A stretch of DNA of 64,000 nucleotides, from positions 1 through 64,000 of the forward strand of contig JAVXUO010002011.1 of the NCBI GenBank assembly GCA_033065855.1, written 5' to 3'. The notes under the pieces were generated by a model. That model made no database searches. It saw only the letters and a program-made list of their open reading frames with translations, and was not told the origin of the DNA. The position numbers and the translations under genes are program-made. This DNA is from Escallonia rubra. Its lineage: Eukaryota; Streptophyta; Magnoliopsida; Escalloniales; Escalloniaceae. Positions within the stretch are counted from its first letter, which is position 1. Every line of letters begins with the position of its first letter. This document shows positions 9,232-21,828 of the stretch, piece by piece.

Positions 9232-11950
9232 TGTTCCCAACCTATTCTGGCCGCACCTAAGGGCCCACTAGGAGTCCCGCTTCACACGCACACGTCGGCT
9301 TCTTCAACAATTATTTTTCCAACGCATCGAACCGGTCAAAATGCGCGCTCCCAAGCCGCTTATATTTCTCGTTTTGCACGTGGCTTAGATGCCGATTACT
9401 TCACGTTAACGTCGCTCACGATAACACGATCGTCACGCCAAGACCACCCGAACACATTGTCACCAAAAATATTGGCCGACGGCACATTTTGGAGCAATGG
9501 CCTTGGCCAACCCCAGAGGGTCAGCCTCGGCCTTCCCCATGCCATGGGGGTCGGCCTCGGCCTCTTGGAGGGGTTGGCCTTGGCCATTTTCCCCCGATGG
9601 TTAACCCCTCCGCGCAAACTCCTTTCCGCACTTTATTCGCTTCGTGTGCTCCATACGTAACCTTGGCACCTCGTCCGCTATGTGGGTATGGTTCTTGGCA
9701 ACGCACTCGTCATAACGTAACTTCCGGATTCATCATTGCTTATCAAAACACCTACCGACGGCGCACCCGAAGTTCGCAAAAGGAGAAGTAACCTTGGGCT
9801 CCGAAAATGGAAGACAACCATTTGGCCTTGGCCAACCCCAGGGGGTCGGCCTCGGCCTTCCCCAGGCCATGGGGGTCGGCCTCGGCCTCCTGGAGGGCTT
9901 GGCCTCGGCCATTTTCCCCCGGTGGTTCACCCCTCCGCGCAAACACATTTTCGGCATGATACGTGCCCGGCACCAAGTATTGCTCCGCGACGTTCGTCGC
10001 CGCGCCCTCGCGCCATCGTCATGATACGTGCCCCCGGCACCAAGTATTGCCCCGCGACGTTCGTCGCCGTGCCCTCGCGCCATCGTCATGATACGTGCCA
10101 CCGACACCTTACGCACTTCGCCGCGCCCATGCGCCGCGCCGCTGATACAGCCGTGCCCCCAGGCTCTCTGTCACACTACCGTGCCCCCGGCACTATACGC
10201 ACTCTGTCGCGCCCATGCGCCACCATTGACACCAGCGTGCCCCCGGCACCTTACACACTCTGTCGCGCCCATGCGCCACCATTGACACAAGCATGCCCCC
10301 GGCACCTTACGCACTCCGTCGCGCCCATGCGCCGCGCCATTGACATAGACGTGCTCCTGGCACCTTACTCACTTCATCGCGCCCATGCGCCACAATCATG
10401 TCATCATGCCCCCGGGCACCACACTCATTCATCACACCATGCGCACCTTGCCTTGGTCATGGAACATGCTTCAACCCACTCTCCGGAGTGTACATCATCC
10501 GCGGGGATAGGCGACTCCTCCGGGACACTATCTCTGCCAGGGAGCTCTTCAACTCCCCTTCCGCCAGGTAGACGGCTCCTCCGGGATGCTACCTCGGCCA
10601 GTCGGGTAGACGGCTCCTCCGGGATGCTACCTTGACATGCTCCGAGTGCTCCGGCACAAGGACTCACCCGCGGGGATAGGCGACTCCTCCGGGACACTAT
10701 CTCTGCCAGGGAGCTCTTCAACTCCCCTTCCGCCAGGTAGACGGCTCCTCCGGGATGCTACCTCGGCCAGTCGGGTAGACGGCTCCTCCGGGATGCTACC
10801 TTGACATGCTCCGAGTGCTCCGGCATAAGGACTCACCCGCGGGGATAGGCGACTCCTCCGGGACACTATCTCTGCCAGGGAGCTCTTCAACTCCCCTTCC
10901 GCCAGGTAGACGGCTCCTCCGGGATGCTACCTCGGCCAGTCGGGTAGACGGCTCCTCCGGGATGCTACCTTGACATGCTCCGAGTGCTCCGGCATAAGGA
11001 CTCACCCGCGGGGATAGGCGACTCCTCCGGGACACTATCTCTGCCAGGGAGCTCTTCAACTCCCCTTCCGCCAGGTAGACGGCTCCTCCGGGATGCTACC
11101 TCGGCCAGTCGGGTAGACGGCTCCTCCGGGATGCTACCTTGACTTGCTCCAAGTGCTCCGGCATAAGGACTCACCCGCGGGGATAGGCGACTCCTCCGGG
11201 ACACTATCTCCGTCAGGGTGCCTGCGTGACTGGCCTACGTGCTCCGGCACTGGGGGCTTGCGTCGGCACCCCTAGGGACTATGACCCCCGGGTCACTCCG
11301 AGACGGGAGCAGGTCTTCGGAGGGCATCGCGCCTAGTTCACCTGGCAGTTGGGCGTCGGGTCTTCCCCACCGCTGCCAGGCCTGTGGGACTCCGCAAGGG
11401 CTTGGATTGGAGGCTAGATCAAGGGGGTTCTCTGGCCACACCGATGCGGTGGGAGCCAGTCTTTCCAGACAGACAGAGCGACGCTGTGCGGGGCAGGCCG
11501 GATGAATATGCGATTCGACAGTCCGTGGAGCACCGGCACCCGTGGACCCCCCGGTGACGTGTCACTCCCGGGGAGCGCCACGTGTCGGTTTATGACATCA
11601 TCATCTCAATCTCTATAAATAGAGGTCTTGAGAATTCATTTGGACAGGACATGGAAGTTGGACTTCTTCTTCACTCTCACATTTTCACTTTCTCACTCTA
11701 GAATCCTAGAGAGAGAAACATACCGGACCCTGACTTTGGACCTAAGCATCGGACTGTGACTGTCGTCGTATATCCATCCTGCGCTATCGCCCTCGCAGCA
11801 CTGCCACCCTCAAGCTCTGTCTGGGAAGCCCTTGGTCTCTGCCCTTGTTCCACCCTTGCTGTGTCTCACATCAACATACTTGGAAGCTGACTCGGACTGC
11901 AGCCTTTGTGGCACCTCCACGTAAGTACGAACCCACTTTCCTTGGCATCA
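9232..11950 (+). repeat. 3' LTR of the TR-GAG element
   Basis: 2719 bp, same ends and same order of internal arrays as the 5' LTR: two 67-bp units (9957-10096), a ~57-bp array to 10420, a 169-bp array (about 10490-11210), TATA box 11614-11622. From 3365/10425 to the end the two copies align at a constant offset of 7060 bp with only a few substitutions. It is followed by TSD ATAAA at 11951-11955. Confidence 0.92.
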
Positions 11951-11955
11951 ATAAA

Positions 11956-12239
11956 CAATTAGCTTTTCCAAACTGTCCAAACTGGACATCCAAAGGCTCA
12001 TTACAAGGCATTACTTTGTAATGAGTACCTTTGAATGGGAACTAAGGGTTTCTATGCATGCATGTGTTCAGAAATTGATAAGATATGCAAGAATCTTTCC
12101 GAAATATCAAAACTGCAGAATGATCGTTCCATATGTTATCAATTCCACATTAAATCGAACTCGTTGGCAACGAGTTGAACCATCTCGTTGCCAATGGACT
12201 TCTCAAAACAACAATTAATATAAAGAAGGCAGGGTTTGT
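11956..12239. other. CACTA leader sequence with two small hairpins
   Basis: No coding signal. CTCATTACAA at 11997-12006 pairs with TTGTAATGAG at 12016-12025. AACTCGTTGGCAACGAGTT (about 12158-12176) forms an 8-bp stem with a 3-nt loop, and CTCGTTGCCAA follows nearby. Confidence 0.45.
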
Positions 12240-12998
12240 AAACAACGAGTAATTGAACCATCTCTGAAGCCGTGGAGTAATTATGGGATGTACAAGGGCT
12301 AATTAGGGCTAACTGGGTTAATTACGATTATTAATTATAGCTGATTAGGCTTGATTAAGACTAATAGGGTTATTTAGTCCTAATTAGGGTTTAATTGTGC
12401 CGAGTAGTGATGATTAGTCCTAATTAGGGCTAATTGGGCTTAATTGGGTTATGTTAGGGCTAATTAATGTTAATGAGGGATAGTTTCGGATAATTATAGC
12501 TGACTAGGGTTGATTAGGACTAATTAGAGTTATGTAGTCCTAATTAGGGTTTAATTGTGCCGAGTAGTGCTGATTAGTCCTAATTAGGGCTAATTGGGCG
12601 TAATTGGGTTATGGTAGGGCTAATTAATGTTAATGAGGGCTAGTTTCGAATAATTATAGCTAATTAGGGTTGATTGGGACTAATTAGGGTTATTAAGTCC
12701 TAATTAGGGTTTAATTGTGCCGAGTAGTGATGATTAGTCCTAATTAGGGCTAATTAGGCTTAATTGGGTTATGTTAGGGCTAATTAATGTTAATGAGGGA
12801 TAGTTTCGGATAATTATAGCTGACTAGGGTTGATTAGGACTAATTAGAGTTATGTAGTCCTAATTAGGGTTTAATTGTGCCGAGTAGGGCTGATTAGTCC
12901 TAATTAGGCTTAATTGGGTTATGTTAGGGCTAATTAATGTTAATGAGGGCTGGTTTCGGATAATTATAGCTAATTAGGGTTGATTATGACTAATTAGG
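12240..12998. repeat. ~160-bp minisatellite rich in TAATTAGGG
   Basis: About four and a half diverged units containing TAATTATAGCT, GGGTTGATTAGGAC, GTTTAATTGTGCCGAGTAG and TTAATGTTAATGAGGG. Unit landmarks recur near 12322, 12492, 12650, 12813 and 12960. Telomere-like only in the TTAGGG core; spacing and context are not telomeric. Part of the CACTA leader. Confidence 0.8.
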
Positions 12999-13690
12999 GT
13001 GTCCGTGTCTGCGCTAACTAACATGTATCTCAATCCAATTGGGTCTCATCCTCCGTCAACAACCTCAATTCCGAGACCTCATATAGGGTGTCGATATGGT
13101 GTCCGATACGTGTCTGACACCTCCGGACACGTGTTCGACACATACCGACGCGTGTCCGACGGCGTCGGACACGTGTCTGACGCCCACCGACACGCACCTC
13201 CAGACACATCGGCATACGTTAATTTGTTTTTTAAATGTCGGACACCGTCGATCAGACATGGTGTCCGTGTCTGCGCTAACTAACAGGTATCTCAATCCAA
13301 TTGGGTCCCATCCTCCGTCAACAATCTCAATTCTCAATTCTCAAATGCTCAATGCAATAAAAATTAACAAAAATCACACATTCAATCCAATTGGGTCCCA
13401 TCCTCCGTCAATAATCTCAATATCTCAAATGCTCAATGCAATAAAAATTAACAAAAATCACACATTCAATCCAATTGGGTCCCATCCTCCGTCAATAATC
13501 TCAATATCTCAAATGCTCAATGCACAATTAACAATCTAAAATCATCAATTAACAACCTAAAATCATCAATTAATAATCGCAATTACTTCAAATGCACAGC
13601 TAATAACCTAAAATCATCGATCAATAATCACAATTCTAAAACGCACAATTAACAACCTAAAATTATCAAACAAATGATCAATGTTCAAAT
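12999..13690. repeat. Direct repeats with CAATCCAATTGGGTC
   Basis: A ~49-bp block beginning GTGTCCGTGTCTGCGCTAAC occurs at about 13000 and 13261. Between them (about 13085-13260) lies a stretch of interleaved GACACGTGTC-like palindromic words. From 13381 a ~80-bp unit with TCAATCCAATTGGGTCCCAT and AATGCAATAAAAATTAAC is repeated, grading into AATTAACAACCTAAAATCATC repeats up to ~13680. Confidence 0.7.
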
Positions 13691-13724
13691 GGGAAAAAAA
13701 TGTTCAAAATTCACATATCCGATA

Positions 13725-14438
13725 CGCTTGAATTATTTCAATTTAGGGTTCGATTGTATTAGGGCATTCAATTTAGGGTTCAATTAGTTTCATTTAGGGT
13801 TCGGTTCGATTCGATTAGGGCATTCAATTTAGGGTTCAATTACTTCAATTTAGGGTTCAATTAGGGGGTTCTATTGATTCAATTTAGGGTTCAGTTGATT
13901 TGAGGCATTCAATTTAGGGTTCGGTTGGATTAGGGCATTCAATTTAGGGTTCAATTAGGGTTCGGTTAGATTGGGGCAATCAATTTAGGGTTTAATTAGG
14001 GGTTCAATTAGTTCAAATTAGGGTTCGATTCAATTAGGGCATTCAATTTAGGGTTCAATTACTTCAATTTAGGGTTCAATTAGGGGGTTCTATTGATTCA
14101 ATTTAGGGTTCGGTTGATTTGAGGCATTCAATTTAGGGTTCAATTAGGGTTCGGTTAGATTGGGGCAATCAATTTAGGGTTTAATTAGGGGTTGAATTAG
14201 TTTAATTTAGGGTTCGATTCAATTAGGGCATTCAATTTAGGATTCAATTACTTCAATTTAGGGTTCGGTTGGATTAGGGCATTCAATTTAGGGTTCGGTT
14301 AGATTGGGGCAATCAATTTAGGGTTTAATTAGGGGTTCAATTAGTTTAATTTAGGGTTCGATTCAATTTGGGCATTCAATTTAGGGTTCAATTACTTCAG
14401 TTTAGGGTTCAATTAGGGGGTTCTATTGATTCAATTTA
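13725..14438. repeat. CAATTTAGGGTT minisatellite, left part
   Basis: Dozens of diverged units built from TTCAATTTAGGGTTCRATTA, GGTTCGGTTAGATTGGGGC and GGGTTTAATTAGGGG. It stops at the LTR insertion (14439) and resumes at 21267, so it was one array before the insertion. Confidence 0.85.
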
Positions 14439-17409
14439 TGTCACGACCCAAACCCACGGGTAAGCCCATGTGCTAGGCACGTGACCGGCCGCAGACCCAT
14501 TCAGATAACTAATTAGGGTTCTGCCAGGCCTTACTTAAGCATGTACACAATTTTAAAACCATACATTAAACCAACACCATAACATGAATTTCTAAAGATA
14601 TCATAAAGACTAATAGCATTTATTTAAGAGGAAACCTCCTGGGATTCAGCTACGAACAATTCAAGTAATAAACTGGCAGTTTTACAAATTTCTCAAGGAT
14701 TAAACCAACATCCTAACGAACATCTCTTGCGGCTTCATTTTCATTACTCTCATAGTATTGAGGCTCATCTAGGTGTTCACCTGAAAACATTTATAAAAAG
14801 GGGTGAGTTGGGGGCCCAGTAAATACACATGCCATATCCCTAAAATAAATTTGAGGGTTTCGACTATACCATGGTTTTCCTTTTTTTTTTTTTACAATAA
14901 AATTTCAATGTTACCAAAATAAATACGCTCAACATATCCACGTATATATATGTACTTGCATCAAAAGATTCTCGAATTAGAATGGGATCAACAAAGAGTT
15001 TTCACCAAGGATTATCACAATTAATCATAGCATGTATACTGCGGTCAGCGTATGGTCCCACTGACTAGGACCCAAAATCCCTCCTCCACCCAGGAAAACA
15101 AAGTGTGGACGCAAGGGCGAACCACGGTGCAACAGTACTGTGCGTCAACGTATGGTCCCGTTGACAAGGACCCGGAATCCACTTTCCCCCGTGGATATGG
15201 GGCGCAGTAACACATTCAATTATCATTTCGTTCCACAGAAATCGATCATGATTCAAATACTCATACAACAATCCATGGCATTTCTTTTCAATTTATGTTT
15301 CAAATAAAATACTTTAGAAATAAACATATGCAGAATAGAACTTTAAACTTTAAATGATCAAATCATAAATACATATCATAGGTTTTGCAAATAAATATAC
15401 AGAGGAACATGACAGGGGTACTTACCTCGCTCAAAATCTGTTTCTGATATTTGCTCAAATGCCGGCCCTAGCTCTTGACTATCAAAACCTAAATAAAAAA
15501 TCATACAGATGTCATTTATTGACGCTCGGGCACGCTTAGGTATTATGTTTCTTTTAGATGAGTAAACTTTACCCAACCATCCCCCGACTTCTGTATAATT
15601 ACCTATTAGTACTTTGTCTGAATCTATTCAGAAGAGGTCCTTGGAACTAATTTAATAACTATCGTGACAATGAAACGTTACGCTATATCCGTTACACTAT
15701 ATCCGTTCGGGCGCTACGCCGCTAACATAGCAAACGACCTTAAAACTTTTCAAAACTTTAGAAACTACCTTATCTTAGCTACATAAGATTATTGTAGGAG
15801 TTTCAGGATTTAATAACTTCATTTACTATTCTATAATACACTAACGTCTCTATCACCAATAAAATTAGTTAGCACGCTTCCCAAGCTCCAAAAATCTAAA
15901 TTTTTTACTGTGTGTAGATGTTGAAAAATAAACCTAAGTTACTTCTTTGAGTTTTGCCCAAAACAGTTTCTAGATATATTTTAAAAATTCAAGAACGAAC
16001 TGCTAAAAAAAAACTTTACTATTGGCGACAATTTGAGGTTCAAATTAAAACCGCAGCTTTCCCTCTCTCCCTACAGCACCTTCTTCCTCATGCAACCCAT
16101 CAGTCTACTTCTTCCCAAAACACTGTTCACGCAGCCTTTCTTTCCTTCCAATTTCTCATTTACTCATTTGTTTACACATACACTAACTATACTCTTGCCT
16201 TGTAGCTTCCCTTCCACCTCACAAATATACACCTCTAATACACACAAATGGGTTACAGAACACACTCATTTGATTCCCTTATACCTTACAACATAGCTAT
16301 GGTCTCTCTCTCTCTCTCTCTCTATAAAACCCAGGCACCAAAGCTACACGATTTGGTATGGTCACCATGCACACTCTGACTCCCTTTTGGCAGCCTCTCC
16401 ACTCACATCTTTACACACAAATTCACGCACACACTGAAGCACCAACTTTAATTAGCTGCACCATGACAACTCCCTTAAACCCACTTCCATGATCTAACAC
16501 ACAGCAACACACCCAAATGCGATGGACAATAGAAAACCAAAAAGAATCTGGGAAGTTACAGACCCATCTATGTGTGGTATCTTCCTTTTCCTATTCCCCT
16601 ACATTCAGTAATCCATGCACACAATAAATCACTCCATATACAGCCTTCAACGCAGGTTACACACACACACACCACAACCCACAAATTCACGCATACCCTT
16701 CCCCTAAACCCATCACAACAATAAACTCACAACCCATATACCCAGTTACCATTAAACCTCCATACACCACTAGATACTCACAATAAAATCGACAACAAGA
16801 GGAGCAGACTATGAGAAACTTACACGGTTGTACTAACTCTCTGAAGCTACACACTCGCAGCTAGTAATTAACCCATACACATATGTCTCTATAGATTAAT
16901 TGAGGACAAAGGAGGGTAGAAGTCTTACCGGAATCTAGACTCTTCTCTGGACTTCGACGCAGCTCTTTCTCTTTTTTCCTCCCTCGGTATTTCTCTTCCT
17001 CTCTCAGCCGTTTGCAGAAAGTATGAGATATATTTAGGGTCGGCTGCCAAAGAATATCATGCTTATATATAACCCGAATCCCTAATTGGGCAAAGACAAG
17101 AAAAAAAAAACCCTCTCACCCTTTGGTCGCTAAAACTTCTTAACCGAATTTAATAACTCAAAAATGGTCCAACAATAAATCTTTATGATAATTTATGTGT
17201 TAAGAAAATTATCAACGAGTTATTACGCTATCATGTTTGTCAAAACGTCGCTAATATTAAAAGCATCGATATTTTAAATAACTTGTCGCTAATACATCAG
17301 TCAATATCAATAATATCTGCTATCGCTAAATCATAACTTATGATTCTAAATTTTGCCAATTTGTCGCTATAGTAATAATAACCGGGTAATCTAGGTTCGG
17401 GGCATCACA
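14439..17409 (-). repeat. 3' LTR (minus strand) of the 835-bp-interior element
   Basis: 2971 bp. It lacks a ~41-bp segment present in the other LTR near 18406-18446, and has a shorter CT/TA microsatellite near 16300. Paired CGTCGCTAA-type words occur in 17100-17370. Short minus-strand frames at 15065 and 15376 are repeated in the other LTR and are not genes. Confidence 0.9.
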
Positions 17410-18244
17410 TTATCTCCCCTTTAAAGAAATTTCGTCCTCGAAATTTGGTGTTCCTTGCATAGCTGATCTTAATCATGTTTGATCTCTGATGACCATCAGC
17501 ATAACACCTCAAGTGTACTACATAACTAAAACCATCTAAATGGTTCACAATCAAACTCGGATATAATTTCAAGCGACTTGATAAATACATGCACCCAAAG
17601 ACCTTAAAGCACAAAATGTGTGATATGCATTTAACACACTTTAATCCACTGAAAATTCGTACCTCGAAACTTTGTGTTACTAGATTGTTGCTCTTAACCG
17701 TGTCTGATCTCATCCCCCATCATAACACTTAACCTTAAACTCACTTCAATTCACCAACCAAAAATACGTCTAAGATTAATAATCTTAAATTGGAACCTTC
17801 GCAACTTCAAACATTTCATTGTACTATAAGACTCAAATTATAACCTAAGATTGTATAATCTAACCAACCGAATATTATTACTCAACCTCGAAATAGTTAT
17901 GGCTCCGCCAGTACCAAGCTCACTGACTATACTTACTCCACTCCAACTCAACCAGGTATTTAAATTCCTAATCATCATGCTTCTGCTACGCTTTTCAGAT
18001 AACAAACCACAATATATTCTTTCGCACAGTCTACTTAGTAGTAGCAAGTTTAATTGTAACCCAATGGTGCACTAAAGTACAAAGAATTTCTCACATCTGA
18101 CTTTCACTCTAAAGGATCAAATCTTGAGTTCTACCTTCCACTTTCGTCAGCCTAGTTACAAGTCTACAAAATCATGTAACCTAACCAGCGGTATCATTAC
18201 TTAAGCTCTAATATCCCAAAACCGTAATGCTCTGATACCATTTA
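17405..18244 (-). other. Interior of the 835-bp-interior element (17410-18244)
   Basis: A 102-codon minus-strand frame (17713-17405) ends in RNTKFRGRNFFKGEIM with its stop inside the LTR start; this matches the region upstream of chromovirus 3' LTRs rather than a known domain. The purine tract AAAGGGGAGATAA (minus strand, about 17410-17422) is the PPT. The rest shows no coding similarity I recognise. Confidence 0.6.
18229..18240 (-). promoter_or_regulatory. Primer-binding site, tRNA-iMet type
   Basis: Minus strand TGGTATCAGAGC, 4 nt after the 5' LTR end at 18245. Its position fixes the element's orientation. Confidence 0.9.
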
Positions 18245-20148
18245 TGTCACGACCCAAACCCACGGGTAAGCCCATGTGCTAGGCACGTGACCGGCCGCAG
18301 ACCCATTCAGATAACTAATTAGGGTTCTGCCAGGCCTTACTTAAGCATGTACACAATTTTAAAACCATACATTAAACCAACACCATAACATGAATTTCTA
18401 AAGATACCCTTACAACTCTTTCCAAAATTATCTCAACTAAATTACTGCATAAAGACTAATAGCATTTATTTAAGAGGAAACCTCCTGGGATTCAGCTACG
18501 AACAATTCAAGTAATAAACTGGCAGTTCTACAAATTTCTCAAGGATTAAACCAACATCCTAACGAACATCTCTTGCGGCTTCATTTTCATTACTCTCATA
18601 GTACTGAGGCTCATCTAGGTGTTCACCTGAAAACATTTATAAAAAGGGGTGAGCTGGGGGCCCAGTAAATACACATGCCATATCCCTAAAATAAATTTGA
18701 GGGTTTCGACTATACCATGGTTTTCCTTTTTATTTTTTTTACAATAAAATTTCAATGTTACCAAAATAAATACGCTCAACATATCCACGTATATATATGT
18801 ACTTGCATCAAAAGATTCTCGAATTAGAATGGGATCAACAAAGAGTTTTCACCAAGGATTATCACAATTAATCATAGCATGTATACTGCGGTCAGCGTAT
18901 GGTCCCACTGACTAGGACCCAAAATCCCTCCTCCACCCAGGATAACAAAGTGTGGACGCAAGGGCAAACCACGGTGCAACAGTACTGTGCGTCAACGTAT
19001 GGTCCCGTTGACCAGGACCCGGAATCCACTTTCCCCCGTGGATATGGGGCGCAGTAACACATTCAATTATCATTTCGTTCCACAGAAATCGATCATGATT
19101 CAAATACTCATACAACAATCCATGGCATTTCTTTTCAATTTATGTTTCAAATAAAATACTTTAGAAATAAACATATGCAGAATAGAACTTTAAACTTTAA
19201 ATGATCAAATCATAAATACATATCATAGGTTTTGCAAATAAATATACAGAGGAACATGACAGGGGTACTTACCTCGCTCAAAATCTGTTTCTGATATTTG
19301 CTCAAATGCCGGCCCTAGCTCTTGACTATCAAAACCTAAATAAAAAATCATACAGATGTCATTTATTGACGCTCGGGCACGCTTAGGTATTATGTTTCTT
19401 TTAGATGAGTAAACTTTACCCAACCATCCCCCGACTTCTGTATAATTACCTATTAGTACTTTGTCTGAATCTATTCAGAAGAGGTCCTTGGAACTAATTT
19501 AATAACTATCGTGACAATGAAGCGTTACGCTATATCCGTTACACTATATCCGTTCGGGCGCTACGCCGCTAACATAGCAAACGACCTTAAAACTTTTCAA
19601 AACTTTAGAAACTACCTTATCTTAGCTACATAAGATTATTGTAGGAGTTTCAGGATTTAATAACTTCATTTACTATTCTATAATACACTAACGTCTCTAT
19701 CACCAATAAAATTAGTTAGCACGCTTCCCAAGCTCCAAAAATCTAAAATTTTTACTGTGTGTAGGTGTTGAAAAATAAACCTAAGTTACTTCTTTGAGTT
19801 TTGCCCAAAACAGTTTCTAGATATATTTTAAAAATTCAAGAACGAACTGCTAAAAAAAACTTTACTATTAGCGACAATTTGAAGTTCAAATTAAAACCAC
19901 AGCTTTCCCTCTCTCCCTACAGCACCTTCTTCCTCATGCAACCCATCAGTCTACTTCTTCCCAAAACACTGTTCACGCAGCCTTTCTTTCCTTCCAATTT
20001 CTCATTTACTCATTTGTTTACACATACACTAACTATACTCTTGCCTTGTAGCTTCCCTTCCACCTCACAAATATACACCTCTAATACACACAAATGGGTT
20101 ACAGAACACACTCATTTGATTCCCTTATACCTTACAACACAGCTATGG

Positions 20149-20184
<36 letters not shown>

Positions 20185-21266
20185 AAACCCACGCACAAAA
20201 GCCACACGATTTGGTATGGTCACCATGCACACTCTGACTCCCTTTTGGCAGCCTCTCCACTCACATCTTTACACACAAATTCACGCACACACTGAAGCAC
20301 CAACTTTAATTAGCTGCACCATGACAACTCCCTTAAACCCACTTCCATGATCTAACACACAGCAACACACCCAAATGCGATGGACAATAGAAAACCAAAA
20401 AGAATCGGGGAAGTTACAGACCCATCTATGTGTGGTGTCTTCCTTTTCATTTTCCCCTACATTCAGTAATCCATGCACACAATAAATCACTCAATATACA
20501 GCCTTCAACGCAGGTTACACACACACACACCACAACCCACAAATTCACGCATACCCTTCCCCTAAACCCATCACAGCAATAAACTCACAACCCATATACC
20601 CAGTTACCATTAAACCTCCATACACCACTAGATACTCACAATAAAATCGACAACAAGAGGAGCAAACTATGAGAAACTTACACGGTTGTACTAACTCTCT
20701 GAAGCTACACACTCGCAGCTAGTAATTAACCCATACACATATGTCTCTATAGATTAATTGAGGACAAAGGAGGGTAGAAGTCTTACCGGAATCTAGACTC
20801 TTCGCCGGACTTCGATGCAGCTCTTTCTCTTTTTTCCTCCCTCGGTATTTCTCTTCCTCTCTCAGCCGTTTGCAGAAAGTATGAGATATATTTAGGGTCG
20901 GCTGCCAAAGAATATCATGCTTATATATAACCCGAATCCCTAATTGGGCAAAGACAAGAAAAAAAAACCCTCTCACCCTTTGGTCGCTAAAACTTCTTAA
21001 CCGAATTTAATAACTCAAAAATTGTCCAACAATAAATCTTTATGATAATTTATGTGTTAAGAAAATTATCAACGAGTTATTACGCTATCATGTTTGTCAA
21101 AACGTCGCTAATATTAAAAGCATCGATATTTTAAATAACTTGTCGCTAATACATCAGTCAATAGCAATAATATCTGCTATCGCTAAATCATAACTTATGA
21201 TTCTAAATTTTGCCAATTTGTCGCTATAGTAATAATAATCGGGTAATCTAGGTTCGGGGCATCACA
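18245..21266 (-). repeat. 5' LTR (minus strand) of the 835-bp-interior element
   Basis: 3022 bp. A TATATATAAG box on the minus strand near 20920-20930 is followed by a leader running toward 20800. A (CT)n(TA)n microsatellite is at about 20150-20183. Very similar to the 14439-17409 copy apart from small indels. Confidence 0.9.
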
Positions 21267-21440
21267 ATTTAGGGTTCGGTTGATTTGAGGCATTCAGTTT
21301 AGGGTTCAATTAGGGTTCGGTTAGATTGGGGCAATCAATTTAGGGTTTAATTAGGGGTTCAATTAGTTTAATTTAGGGTTCGATTCAATTAGGGCATTCA
21401 ATTTAGAATTTACTTAGGGTTCAATTATGCTTATCAATTA
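21267..21440. repeat. CAATTTAGGGTT minisatellite, right part
   Basis: Continuation of the 13725-14438 array after the TSD, with GGTTCGGTTGATTTGAGGCATTC units, fading out at about 21440. Confidence 0.8.
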
Positions 21441-21828
21441 CTTCAATTTAGTGGTCGGTTGAATTGAATAAACAATACAGAGGCTTTCTTATCCTGATGT
21501 CATGCAATGGCCCATAATCTATGACCTTTCAGCGTCACCATGATCTATATCGGTGTTACAGACTAACTACCGAATATGGTTTTCTTCCCTACCTCGTCAA
21601 GAATTAAGGAAAATTAGAGATAACAAGTTCAAGTTCTTCAATAAGCCAAGATCCGTCTGAACAACAAAGTGAATGACATCATAAATAATTCAGATAATTT
21701 AGGGCAATTGACAAATTAACAAAAAATTGAACCTAAATTGACATACAAATCTAAATAATTCAGATAATTTAGGGCATGTAACCTAAATTGAAGACAAATT
21801 AACAAAAAATTCAGATAATTTAGGGCAA
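21441..21828. other. CACTA leader, AT-rich, with short direct repeats
   Basis: No gene. The words CAGATAATTTAGGGCA, AATTGACATACAAATCT and GACAAATTAACAAAAAATT recur between 21690 and 21840. From about 21815 the sequence matches, inverted, the right edge of the window. Confidence 0.55.

Larger units (their letters stand above)
2093..11950 (+). mobile_element. TR-GAG-type non-autonomous Ty3/gypsy LTR retrotransposon (gag only, no pol)
   Basis: Complete element of 9858 bp. The LTRs start TGTTCCCAACC and end GGCATCA; the 5-bp TSD ATAAA is at 2088-2092 and 11951-11955. Order: 5' LTR, tRNA-Arg PBS, Gag ORF, about 2.5 kb noncoding, PPT AGGGGGCTTA, 3' LTR. I found no protease, reverse transcriptase, RNase H or integrase motif in any frame. 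The tRNA-Arg PBS and the Gag C-terminus (C-X2-H-X4-H-X4-C) point to the Tat/Ogre side of Ty3/gypsy. The architecture matches TR-GAG elements described in plants, which use a helper's pol. I see about six substitutions between the last ~1.5 kb of the two LTRs, so the insertion looks recent. Confidence 0.9.
14439..21266 (-). mobile_element. Non-autonomous gypsy-like LTR element with 3-kb LTRs and an 835-bp interior
   Basis: 6828 bp, TG...CA, TSD ATTTA at 14434-14438 and 21267-21271. Read on the minus strand: 5' LTR 21266-18245, iMet-type PBS, 835-bp interior, PPT, 3' LTR 17409-14439. No gag or pol domain. The interior near the 3' LTR keeps AATTTCGAGGACGAAATTTC on the minus strand, a sequence common just before the 3' LTR of plant Ty3/gypsy chromoviruses, so descent from a Tekay-like element is likely. 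Best described as a LARD-like deletion derivative, too long in its LTRs for a TRIM. Confidence 0.87.

Noticed and set aside
12240-13000. Interstitial telomeric repeat
   Set aside because: TTAGGG occurs only as part of a ~160-bp unit, not as TTTAGGG tandem repeats.
15065-15576. Two small minus-strand frames (68 and 66 codons) repeated at 18912-19423
   Set aside because: Both lie in LTRs of one element and are conserved only because the LTRs are recent duplicates.
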